Shown: positions 1 to 8,113, counted from the first letter of the stretch. The stretch is DNA of 9,313 bases from Comamonadaceae bacterium (GCA_947505995.1 CANNNB010000082.1:1-9313), one strand, 5' to 3'. Numbers and translations are program-made. Notes: generated by a model not told the origin, from the letters alone.

Positions 1-118
1 CCTGTACTTAAATTTATATTCATACAACTTTACAAAGTGCATAATTTGGAAAAAAAAGTAGACAAAATTCTAGCAAATTACCCAAAGGGAAACGAAAATT
101 CACACTACGAAACTCTAT
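1..118 (+). other. AT-rich leader upstream of the operon
   Basis: This stretch is clearly richer in A and T than the genes that follow, as expected for an upstream regulatory region. A CATAAT at 40-45 could be a -10 box, but only a poor -35 candidate (TTCATA, 19-24, spacing 15) lies upstream, so no promoter is called. An AAAGGGA at 84-90 is the only Shine-Dalgarno-like sequence and would fit initiation near position 98 better than at 119. Stops at 59-61 and 71-73 close the frame of gene 1, so that gene cannot extend into the left edge. Another frame (1-135) stays open across the whole stretch and could be the tail of an upstream gene. No RNA gene or repeat is visible. Confidence 0.5.
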
Positions 119-1171
119 TTGCCACTAAATGGTGAATCTAATTCTGCCGATATTTCAGTTGAAATACCCGCTGGAATAGGTGGGATCTCTCTAAGCATCC
201 ATAGGGCAGGCTCAAGTAATCATATTTTGGGCCCAAATGGCTGGCAATCTGCTGATTATTGGTTCAATGGTACGCCTTCAGAAGCCAATTCCGACAGCAT
301 TGCTTGGTTCAGTCTACCTGGTCAACTTGTCGAACACATCACGTACTCAAATTATTCAGTTTTCTGTCAACGTGTTGGCAATTCACTCAAAACCAGAACC
401 ATTTTAACGGGCGGCGCTTTGGTCGCTAAACCAGCGCAAACCAATCCAACAAAAGGTGATATTGAATTACCGCCATTGCCCACAGGCTTTTCACAAGCAG
501 CACTGGGATCCCTTGCCACTGTTGAAAAAACGCCTGAAGTGGTCGCAGAAGACAATGCGTCTCAGTCGGCGAATCTTGTCAGCAAACAGCCTGACCCTTC
601 ACTAGAGGATGCCCCTAAATCAGAAGCATCTTCAGTTGAGCCGGTAGTCCCCAGCATCATCGCCGAAACATTATCGACTCCACCAGAAAGTAAACAAGAC
701 GCCGTGTTTGACGCGCCCATTTCGAAACAAGCGCCTATCATCGTTGCTCAAAAGCCCCTCTCAAATAGCAATCTTCCCATTCTTTTAGGCGCACTTGTTG
801 CAATTTTGCTGGCCATTGCAGTGTACTTTTTTGCTTTCAAAAATACGTCACCAGCAAACGATGGGGGGAGTACACCAGGTCCAATCCAGCCGAATCAGCC
901 TGTAACGCCACCGCCTACCTCTACCGATAAAAAAGCCCCTGAGCCCGTCCCTGAGCCTGCCAAAGAACCTGTAAAGTCATTGGCCCCACCAGAGCCTGAG
1001 AAAAAAATCACCAAGCCAAGCAAAATAGAATCGAAGCCAGATACCCAAAAGTCGCCGAGCAATTCACCCGCTGAACCAGTAACAAGTTCGCCAGCGCCCG
1101 AGAAATCTCAGCCCGTAGTGTCCCCTATTCCAGATTTGAATCGCATGGTCAATGATGCCTTGAAACGATAG
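119..1171 (+). CDS. Unrecognised single-span membrane protein with proline-rich tail, first gene of the srf operon
   Basis: I do not recognise a named family. Residues 1-92 look like a small folded domain rich in Gly, Ser and aromatic residues, with no signal peptide. Residues 103-215 form a Pro/Ser/Glu-rich linker. Residues 220-240 are one strong hydrophobic span, and 241-339 is a Pro/Lys/Glu-rich tail with PEP and KEP-type units, ending in a short putative helix (337-350). The likely topology is N-terminus in the cytosol and tail in the periplasm (inference). The layout mirrors SrfA, the next gene, 18 bases downstream, so the two may be partners. The tail resembles spacer regions such as that of TonB, but there is no TonB C-terminal domain. 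There is no ATG near the 5' end. TTG at 119 is the first conventional start after the in-frame stop at 71-73, but it lacks a ribosome binding site; ATT at 98 has one at 84-90 and would add seven residues. The reading frame is well supported and the exact start is not. Confidence 0.8.
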   Translation: MPLNGESNSADISVEIPAGIGGISLSIHRAGSSNHILGPNGWQSADYWFNGTPSEANSDSIAWFSLPGQLVEHITYSNYSVFCQRVGNSLKTRTILTGGALVAKPAQTNPTKGDIELPPLPTGFSQAALGSLATVEKTPEVVAEDNASQSANLVSKQPDPSLEDAPKSEASSVEPVVPSIIAETLSTPPESKQDAVFDAPISKQAPIIVAQKPLSNSNLPILLGALVAILLAIAVYFFAFKNTSPANDGGSTPGPIQPNQPVTPPPTSTDKKAPEPVPEPAKEPVKSLAPPEPEKKITKPSKIESKPDTQKSPSNSPAEPVTSSPAPEKSQPVVSPIPDLNRMVNDALKR

Positions 1172-1189
1172 GTTTAAAAAGTTCTCAAT

Positions 1190-2413
1190 ATGAATGTATC
1201 TGGTGAAAAAATAAGTTCTGGCTTTCTCTCTGACTATGAGCCGCTTGGCGTCAACGGCGATCCTGTCTATAGAGCGGCCACGCAAATCAGAACGCTGCTC
1301 ACGAAAGATTTGGGCGAAAACGTCGCTAACTTATTTGCAACGCCTTTGCGAGACGATCGCAACAATGCGATCGACTGGTACTCTGCAGAAAAGGGGCTAG
1401 CCAGACCGTTTAACGCTTTGTCTCAAAGCGAACAAGAAACCTATGCCAAGTTAATCAAAGAAAAATTGGCAAGCGTTGAGAACCTCGGTCGCCGACTCTC
1501 GAGCAATTCACAAAACCAGACCGCACAAACGTACGCGGGTCTTTTAAAGTCGATACAGAATTATCCAGACGCATCGCAAATCTTTATCGTTAATGATCAA
1601 CCAGTTATTGCGTTCTGGGGGTTTCACAATCGGCAGCAACTCGTTTTACCCAAGGCTGCAAGCATCGCGACGGCGGCGGCCATTACGCCAAGCATTGCCA
1701 CGCCCGAATTGGCATCCACCGCTGCATCCACAGACGGCTCTTTAGTCAATAGCTCGAACCTCAGCGCATCACCAACTTTTAATGATGGCAGCAACATCAC
1801 CCAAGCCAGCGCAGGTAGTGCAACTCTCCCCCGCTCCTTCTGGAGCAGGTATGGCTGGTGGTTATTGATATTGATGTTGCTACTAATCGGCACGCCAACA
1901 TTCATGCGAGGCTGCTCTACAGACTTCCCACTTTTTGGTGGTCCGCAGCATTCTTCATCTGGGCCAAATGAACAAATACCTGCCACGTCGGCGAATGACT
2001 CGGGTACCCGCAAGGAGGCACCCCCAGTCGCAGTCACTGAGCCATCTCTATCGAAAGAAGCTTTAAAGCAAAAAGATCTCTCCATATTTAAAGGCCATTG
2101 GATTTTGATCACAAGTCTTATCAATCAAAGGACGAAGGAGCCGATTACGCTTGAGTTTAATTTTAATAAAAGCGGCCAAGGAACTACAACCGTCAAAGAA
2201 AAGAGTGGTAATGTTTGCAATGGAGCTGCGGAAGCAAAAATCAACTCAGAAAATACTTTCACTCTTGCACATTCCGAATTAGATTGCAACAGTAGCAAAA
2301 GTAAGTATATCCCTGCATCAGCAACTTGTTCAGTTCGCAGTGACTCGAGCAAAGCAGACTGCATGTTGACTTGCGCGAGTGGTGAATGCGAAACTACTTT
2401 TCAACGCCAATAA
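1190..2413 (+). CDS. srfA: SrfA family bitopic membrane protein
   Basis: This is the first protein of the SrfA-SrfB-SrfC set. The N-terminal domain (about 1-150) carries an IDWYS motif at 61-65 and an FIV...PVIAFWGF block at 132-145, which match my memory of SrfA proteins. An Ala/Ser/Thr-rich linker (155-213) leads to one membrane span (about 221-238). After a second linker, a C-terminal domain (298-407) begins KGHWILITS and contains six cysteines (343, 365, 380, 391, 395, 400), enough for three disulfides, so it is probably periplasmic. The N-terminal domain should then be cytosolic and able to contact SrfB or SrfC; this is inferred. The 407 residues are close to the usual SrfA size. The ATG at 1190 is the natural start, 18 bases after the previous stop, without a good Shine-Dalgarno sequence. 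The biochemical role is unknown. The family call rests on the domain pattern and on the neighbouring srfB and srfC. Confidence 0.82.
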   Translation: MNVSGEKISSGFLSDYEPLGVNGDPVYRAATQIRTLLTKDLGENVANLFATPLRDDRNNAIDWYSAEKGLARPFNALSQSEQETYAKLIKEKLASVENLGRRLSSNSQNQTAQTYAGLLKSIQNYPDASQIFIVNDQPVIAFWGFHNRQQLVLPKAASIATAAAITPSIATPELASTAASTDGSLVNSSNLSASPTFNDGSNITQASAGSATLPRSFWSRYGWWLLILMLLLIGTPTFMRGCSTDFPLFGGPQHSSSGPNEQIPATSANDSGTRKEAPPVAVTEPSLSKEALKQKDLSIFKGHWILITSLINQRTKEPITLEFNFNKSGQGTTTVKEKSGNVCNGAAEAKINSENTFTLAHSELDCNSSKSKYIPASATCSVRSDSSKADCMLTCASGECETTFQRQ

Positions 2414-2435
2414 ATAACCTACGATTTCTCTATCC

Positions 2436-5411
2436 ATGCTTGCACGCCTTACCAATTTCGAAACCCAAATTTCACTGATTGAGGGCACTGGTATTCAGTT
2501 CCTCGACTTTGGTTTTTGTAAAAACATCAAACTGCTGGGCGAAGGAAACTTTTTAGATGGCGAATTAACAAAATCATCTTGCAAGATTCCTGTTCCTATC
2601 TTGCTCGAAATGGATGTCCAAGGCAATCTCAAAATGCCAGGTTCCAATGGCGCCCGTTACTCAGGTATACCCAAACACTTTTATGCAGGACTAGATTCAC
2701 TCACGTCCTTCAACGACCAATGGTTGCCACTTCCTTTCTTCCAAAAAAGACTCGACGGCAGTTATGTGTTGGGGCCAGAAAACTGGGTTAGATTTCGCTT
2801 ATTCAAGCTTGAAAAACCCGACGAAGACGGCAATCACTTCCGCCTCACATTGGCAATTGACACCACAATTCCTCAGCGCCAACAAGAACAGACTTATTTA
2901 GCGCCATCCAGAGATGACATCGAGGGCGGTAAAGTTTTTGGCTTGGTCACCTCACAGGAAATTCAGCATCACTTCATCACGACAGACTGGATCAGCAAGT
3001 GGATTGAGCGCACATGGTCCAGCAATTTAAAAAATAGCAAAGGTCAAGCTTTAACGCCATTTCAAATTGAAGAAATCAAAGAAGAGTGGCAACAAATTGC
3101 GCCGGCTAAGTATTTGCATATCTTGGCAATTCTTGAAAAAGAAGTTGAATTACCAAACATCAAATTACTCAAAAACTCAAACGATGAATCGCGTCCAGTT
3201 GTTGATACAACGCTGATTTTGGACATTGGCAACTCTCGAACCTGCGCAGTTGTTCTAGAAAAGCACCCTGATCAACAAAGTGATTTGCGCACCTCGTACA
3301 CCTTGGAATTGCGTGACTTAGGCCATTCGCATTTGGTTTACGCCGATCCCTTTGAAAGTCGTGTCGAATTCACGCAAGCCGACTTTGGCTCTGATGCACT
3401 GTCCCGCGAAAGCGGAAGACCCAACGCCTTCATGTGGCCCACTTTTACGCGTGTAGGTCCAGAAGCGAGTCGACTTGCCTCAAGAAGACGCGGAACAGAG
3501 GGCGCAACGGGCCTTGCAAGTCCTAAACGTTATTTATGGGACGAAGCGCCATTTCCATTGAATTGGCATTTCAACCAACCGAACTCATTGGTGGTTGAAC
3601 CCCTAGCAAATGAAGGCGCGCTCCTGAGCCTTATCAATGAGTCTGGCGATGCACTTTGCGATATGGAATTGGATGACCCCAATCGATTTCCAGTCTTGAA
3701 CCCCAGGTATTCCAGAAGTTCATTGATGACTTTTGCTATATCAGAGATATTGGCGCAAACACTTTGCTTGATCAATTCACCGTCAAAACGACTGAGAATG
3801 CCCAATTACGATCTTGCGCGAAGACTCAAGCGGCTTGTACTGACTTTACCGCCAGCCATGCCGCTTCAGGAACAGGCCATCCTTAGAAAGAGAACGCAAC
3901 ACGCTTGTAAGCTGGTTTGGCAATCGTTTGGCTATCTAGATGCAGACGGCAACATGTCTGCAGCAGATGCCCCTGCAATTCCAGAAGTGATCATTCGATA
4001 CGACGAAGCAACATGCGCTCAAGTTGTATGGCTCTACTCGATGATCACCTCACAATTTGGCGGATCTGCACCATCAATGTTCCAAGCCACTCGGCGTCAC
4101 TTTGGCGATGTAAAGGTACGGCAAGAGAATGTATTGCGTGTTGCCTCCATCGACATAGGCGGCGGTACAACTGACTTGGTCATTGCAGACTACACCCTTG
4201 AGGGTAGTGGCACCAACGTCACCATCATGCCTGAACAAATCTTCCGTGAAGGGTTTGCAATCGCAGGCGATGATATCCTGAAAAGAGTTATCCAAATTCA
4301 CGTGATCAGTTCGATTGAGAATGCACTTCAAATATGCGGTCTTAAGGACCCGACCATTGTGACTAAGGAATTGTTCGGAGCCGACAGGGCCAACCAAGAC
4401 ATTCAATTGAAAACCTTGCGTCGTCAAGCTACCACCCAAATTCTGGCGCCACTAGGTTTGAAACTGCTATCCGAGTACGAGAATCTTGAGATGGTTACCA
4501 GCTTAGAGCCAACGCGAAGTACTGTCGAAAATTGCTTGCCTCATAAAGTTTCGGATAATGTCATTGCCTTCATCAATGACTATGCGCAGCAGGCTGGCGC
4601 CAAGAACTTTGACATTTTGCAATGTCCCATCTCTATTGACTTGCGAGCCATTCACAAAACAATAGAACAAGGCACAGAAATCAACCGCGTCCTTGAAGCT
4701 TTGTGCGAATTGATTCATGCGCACAATTGTGACGTTCTGCTGTTAACGGGTCGCCCTACTCGTTTAAAAGGCATTGTCTCGACGGTGAAAAGATTGCTTC
4801 CACTCCCCATTGAAAAAATCATTCAAATGAATGGCTTTAGATCGGGCTCTTGGTATCCGTTCCATCATTTTGGCTGCATTGGGGACCCTAAAACCACTGC
4901 CGCAGTTGGCGCAATGCTCTGCATCATTTCTGAAGGTGGTTTGCCCAATTTTCTGTTTAGAAGTGACAAATTGAATTTGCGCTCCACCACGCGGTATGTT
5001 GGAAAGCTCACCAATGATGGCCAAATTCCCAAGGCCGATGTGTTTTATTCAGATGTGCGTCTGGACGACAAAGAGTATGAATTGCCCGATGCCAGTTTTG
5101 AGTTCCGGGGCGCTATGTGGCTGGGTTTCCGCCAGTTACCCCTCGAACGGTGGAGAGCAAGCTTAATTTATGTGCTTGATTATGCCGACGATGAATCCAG
5201 AAAACGCTTGCACCCGAAGACGCCTTTGAAGGTCGTTCTTCGCAGAGATGCTGGTGGAATCAAAAAAGGCGAAACAGAAAGATTTGAAATTTCTGAAGTG
5301 CTAGGCAATGATGGAACGCAATTGAACCGTCGTTTTTTATCTCTGAAATTACAAACATTACCCGATGACAGTGGTTACTGGTTGGACAGTGGCCATGTCA
5401 AAGAAGCTTGA
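2436..5411 (+). CDS. srfB: SrfB family protein, actin/Hsp70-fold ATPase
   Basis: SrfB is a roughly 990-residue cytosolic protein, and this copy is full length (991). The N-terminal part (1-250) is family specific: it opens with IEGTGIQFLDFGF and has the WLPLPFF (96-102) and GPENWVR (113-119) blocks that I associate with SrfB. The ATPase core follows. Phosphate-1 is DIGNSRT at 263-269. A connect-1-like stretch lies at 521-530 with E524. Phosphate-2 is DIGGGTTD at 573-580, and an AGDD turn sits at 610-613. The adenosine-type motif is LLLTGRPTR at 768-776, and a DPKTTAAVGA helix at 817-826 resembles the end of the Hsp70 nucleotide domain. All predicted ATP-binding acids (D263, D573, D580) are present. 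Residues 840-991 form a C-terminal domain that looks beta-rich. No membrane span or signal peptide is seen. It lies 22 bases after srfA and 20 before srfC, so co-transcription is very likely. The substrate and output are unknown; ATPase activity is inferred from the motifs. Confidence 0.95.
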   Translation: MLARLTNFETQISLIEGTGIQFLDFGFCKNIKLLGEGNFLDGELTKSSCKIPVPILLEMDVQGNLKMPGSNGARYSGIPKHFYAGLDSLTSFNDQWLPLPFFQKRLDGSYVLGPENWVRFRLFKLEKPDEDGNHFRLTLAIDTTIPQRQQEQTYLAPSRDDIEGGKVFGLVTSQEIQHHFITTDWISKWIERTWSSNLKNSKGQALTPFQIEEIKEEWQQIAPAKYLHILAILEKEVELPNIKLLKNSNDESRPVVDTTLILDIGNSRTCAVVLEKHPDQQSDLRTSYTLELRDLGHSHLVYADPFESRVEFTQADFGSDALSRESGRPNAFMWPTFTRVGPEASRLASRRRGTEGATGLASPKRYLWDEAPFPLNWHFNQPNSLVVEPLANEGALLSLINESGDALCDMELDDPNRFPVLNPRYSRSSLMTFAISEILAQTLCLINSPSKRLRMPNYDLARRLKRLVLTLPPAMPLQEQAILRKRTQHACKLVWQSFGYLDADGNMSAADAPAIPEVIIRYDEATCAQVVWLYSMITSQFGGSAPSMFQATRRHFGDVKVRQENVLRVASIDIGGGTTDLVIADYTLEGSGTNVTIMPEQIFREGFAIAGDDILKRVIQIHVISSIENALQICGLKDPTIVTKELFGADRANQDIQLKTLRRQATTQILAPLGLKLLSEYENLEMVTSLEPTRSTVENCLPHKVSDNVIAFINDYAQQAGAKNFDILQCPISIDLRAIHKTIEQGTEINRVLEALCELIHAHNCDVLLLTGRPTRLKGIVSTVKRLLPLPIEKIIQMNGFRSGSWYPFHHFGCIGDPKTTAAVGAMLCIISEGGLPNFLFRSDKLNLRSTTRYVGKLTNDGQIPKADVFYSDVRLDDKEYELPDASFEFRGAMWLGFRQLPLERWRASLIYVLDYADDESRKRLHPKTPLKVVLRRDAGGIKKGETERFEISEVLGNDGTQLNRRFLSLKLQTLPDDSGYWLDSGHVKEA

Positions 5412-5431
5412 ACTGAATTAATAAGTATTTC

Positions 5432-8113
5432 ATGTCAAAAAAAATTGCCACACAAAATTCATCCCTGATTGAGGTCTCTACGGAAGCCATCGGCTGGAAC
5501 AAGAACGCCGCAGTTTCAACGCACCGCATTAAGCTGGACGAGGTTGATAACCATTACTTCTTTTTGCGCACTCGTTTGGCTGCTCGAAAATTGCACGCAT
5601 CCTCCAAACGAGCCGCTTGCGTGGGAGTTTTTGGTCCATCTCAAGCAGGTAAGTCTTACCTCGTTTCAGCACTTGCTAAACCCTTGGTCGGCAACCTGAT
5701 GGTTCAGTTGGGTAATCAGCAGGTGGATTTTTTACAAAAAATTAATCCAGGTGGTGGGCGAGAATCGACAGGCGTCGTGACACGTTTTTCTTTGTCAAAA
5801 CCCGAAACACAAGACTCCGACTTCCCTGTCGAAATCCGTCTGTTGTCAGAGAGCGACTTACTGAAAATATTGTTCAACAGTTTCTTTTCAGACTTTGACC
5901 ATGCAGGATCGCTCACTTTGCGCGAAATAGAACCCCAAAAAATATCCGAGCGAATGGAGAAATTGAAGTCGCAGGCAAATTTCAAAAATGAATCTCTTTC
6001 AATTCGACAAGAGGACATTTTGGATTTGCGAGATTACTTGCAAAATTCTTTTGGAAATTTGACCCATAATCTCCAATCAGACTTTTGGCCTACAGCAATT
6101 GCCATTGCTTCATTTTTGAGCATAGAGCAAAGGGCAGAGCTCTTTGCCGTCGTCTGGCGCGACTATGCCATTTTCACTGAACTTTACAAAGTGCTGGCCT
6201 ATGCTGTTGAAAAACTAAAAGGTGCAGACATTTGCCTTGCCCCTCTGAACTCGGTCGTATCAGAGCAAGGCCAAACCGGTATTGTCGATGCTCAATTGTT
6301 GAGTGATTTGGGTCAAGCAAATGGCGGTCAAATTGACATACGGCCCGTGCTGCTTGGACAAGCTCAATCACCACTATCCCTTCCAAAATCAGTGATCGCA
6401 GCCCTGACTGCCGAGTTAAGGTTGCCTCTTCCTGAATCCAGATGGGACTTTGCGAACCATTTGGATATTTTGGATTTCCCTGGTGCACGCTCACGACTGA
6501 AAATCTCCGATCCCCAAAAATTAGACGGTAATGCAAACACGCTTGCTGCCGAACTGTTTTTGCGCGGCAAGGTGGCTTTTCTATTTCAACGTTACACTGC
6601 AGATCAAGAACTGTCTACCGTATTGCTGTGTGTACCTTGGGGACCTCAGGAGGTCACAGGTTATGCCCCCCTCATTGATCAATGGGTGCGCGATACCAAC
6701 GGCTCATCGTCCGAGAAGAGGGCCAAGGTGCCTGCGGGTCTTCTCTTGGTCATGACCAAGTTTGACATGGATCTTCAGACCAAAGGTGGCGACAACGAAA
6801 GCACTGAACGACAACGGTGGCCCGATCGCATTAAGAGCTCTCTGCTTGAACGGTTTGGCTCCATGGACTGGGTCGAGAACTGGACTGCTGATAGCGCTTT
6901 CAACAACATATTCTGGCTACGGAATCCTGAAATTAAAGATTCGGCCTACATGAAATACGAGAAGGGTGTTGAAATTGAAATCAATACAGATCATCAAGAA
7001 CGTCTGCTGAGATTGCGACAGTTCTTCTGTGAAGATAAGATGGTCAAGAAACACTTCGCAAATCCAGAACAGGCTTGGGATGCTGCGATGAAACCACGAG
7101 ATGGCGGTATCAGCCGAATAGTCGACGGCATCAACTTACTGGCCAACCCCAATATTCGGCTTCAAACACTACAAGATAAAACCATCAGGCTGGCCGATTC
7201 AATGCACAGCCGACTGAAACAATATTTCAGCGAAGGTCAAGGCGAAGAGCTCGCTAAAAAACAAGCGATCTTCAACACGGTCAAAAACGATCTTGCCTCA
7301 GTCATTGGCAATCAAGATATTTGGCAAATTTTCGAAAACTTCAACCTGAATCTCGATGAGCTCAGAACCTTGTATTTTAAAGTGGCTTCAGGCAACGATG
7401 ATTCGAACAAAAGCTCGGGTACAGCTTCAGCCAATCCATCCGCTTCTGAGGCCTCCGACTTTGACCTGGATGATTTCTTGAACAGCGCAATTGATGGTCC
7501 ATCTGTACAAGCAACAACTACTAACGCGGCGGCTTCCGCTGTGCACCCCCGCGCTTTGAACTTTGCAGACAAAGTTGTCGAATTTTGGATCAGCAAAATT
7601 AGGAACTACGCTTCTGCAGATGAAACATCTGACAGCAGTCTCATGCCAAGCAAAGGTCTAACCTTATTGGTTGAAGAGCTGGCCATTTCTGCACAAAGGT
7701 TTCACCTGAATCATGAACTTGCAACGTTACTACATGCTGCAGAGAGCAACGCTGGCGCAACATGGGAAAAAATCGCAGACCGACAGGCCACCATTGCTAG
7801 ATACATAATTGGTGATTTTGTAAGTCAATTGGGCATGAGCCACACACCTATGAAGGATAGACCCGGCATACCACCGGATCAACCACAACGGCGTATTTTT
7901 GAACCCTATCCATCGTTCAGCGGTCCCACACCGCCACTGCAAGAACGGCCTATTGCAGTTTCCATGCTGTATGTCAGGGATTGGTTGGTGGGGCTTCAAA
8001 AAACGATCATGGACAATGCGGGCTTTGCTGGATCTGAGGGGCTCAGTCCTGAGCTAAACATCGCTTTGGGCAAGTTGATTCAAACCATTAAAGTTTCCGG
8101 AGAGACAGTGTGA
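5432..8113 (+). CDS. srfC: SrfC family P-loop protein with dynamin-like GTPase motifs
   Basis: This is a large (893-residue), apparently soluble protein. G1 (Walker A) is GPSQAGKS at 68-75. G2 is the STGVVTR block at 112-118, resembling the GIVTR stretch of dynamins, with T117 as the likely switch threonine. G3 is DFPG at 348-351, and G4 is TKFD at 442-445. About 230 residues, mostly helical in appearance, are inserted between G2 and G3, far more than in a small GTPase. The C-terminal half (about 500-893) is largely helical, interrupted by a Ser/Ala/Asn-rich linker (652-705) that contains an acidic-hydrophobic patch (676-688), and by a proline-rich stretch (810-840). GTP hydrolysis is inferred, and the dynamin likeness rests on motifs only. 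In its family SrfC accompanies SrfB, so nucleotide-driven action on SrfA or the membrane is plausible. The ATG at 5432 follows the srfB stop by 20 bases. Its stop overlaps the next start, which suggests coupled translation. Confidence 0.92.
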   Translation: MSKKIATQNSSLIEVSTEAIGWNKNAAVSTHRIKLDEVDNHYFFLRTRLAARKLHASSKRAACVGVFGPSQAGKSYLVSALAKPLVGNLMVQLGNQQVDFLQKINPGGGRESTGVVTRFSLSKPETQDSDFPVEIRLLSESDLLKILFNSFFSDFDHAGSLTLREIEPQKISERMEKLKSQANFKNESLSIRQEDILDLRDYLQNSFGNLTHNLQSDFWPTAIAIASFLSIEQRAELFAVVWRDYAIFTELYKVLAYAVEKLKGADICLAPLNSVVSEQGQTGIVDAQLLSDLGQANGGQIDIRPVLLGQAQSPLSLPKSVIAALTAELRLPLPESRWDFANHLDILDFPGARSRLKISDPQKLDGNANTLAAELFLRGKVAFLFQRYTADQELSTVLLCVPWGPQEVTGYAPLIDQWVRDTNGSSSEKRAKVPAGLLLVMTKFDMDLQTKGGDNESTERQRWPDRIKSSLLERFGSMDWVENWTADSAFNNIFWLRNPEIKDSAYMKYEKGVEIEINTDHQERLLRLRQFFCEDKMVKKHFANPEQAWDAAMKPRDGGISRIVDGINLLANPNIRLQTLQDKTIRLADSMHSRLKQYFSEGQGEELAKKQAIFNTVKNDLASVIGNQDIWQIFENFNLNLDELRTLYFKVASGNDDSNKSSGTASANPSASEASDFDLDDFLNSAIDGPSVQATTTNAAASAVHPRALNFADKVVEFWISKIRNYASADETSDSSLMPSKGLTLLVEELAISAQRFHLNHELATLLHAAESNAGATWEKIADRQATIARYIIGDFVSQLGMSHTPMKDRPGIPPDQPQRRIFEPYPSFSGPTPPLQERPIAVSMLYVRDWLVGLQKTIMDNAGFAGSEGLSPELNIALGKLIQTIKVSGETV
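8099..8112 (+). promoter_or_regulatory. Shine-Dalgarno and GTG start in a 4-base stop-start overlap
   Basis: GGAGAG at 8099-8104, inside the end of srfC, sits 7 bases (counted from GGAG) before a GTG at 8110-8112. This GTG overlaps the srfC TGA (8111-8113) as GTGA. It is the best ribosome binding site in the operon and selects GTG 8110 over a second in-frame GTG at 8119, which would be too far away. The arrangement is typical of translational coupling, so the protease would be made in proportion to SrfC. Confidence 0.75.

Noticed and set aside
19..45. A sigma-70 promoter with TTCATA (19-24) and CATAAT (40-45).
   Set aside because: The -35 match is poor and the 15-base spacing is short. In AT-rich sequence such matches are common, so it is mentioned in the leader but not called.
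839..1168. Gene 1 as a TonB protein, because of the Pro/Lys/Glu-rich tail after one membrane span.
   Set aside because: The TonB C-terminal domain with its YP motif is absent, the span is in the middle rather than at the N-terminus, and no exbB/exbD genes are nearby.
1354..1373. A perfect 7-bp inverted repeat, CGATCGC/GCGATCG, with a 6-base loop, resembling HIP1-type palindromes.
   Set aside because: It lies inside srfA, encodes ordinary residues, occurs once and has no repeat partners that I saw. It is probably chance.
1624..2364. Long minus-strand open frames opposite srfA (1624-2124 and 2125-2364).
   Set aside because: They are antisense to a gene with clear family features, have biased, unlikely composition and no ribosome binding site. 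They are shadows.
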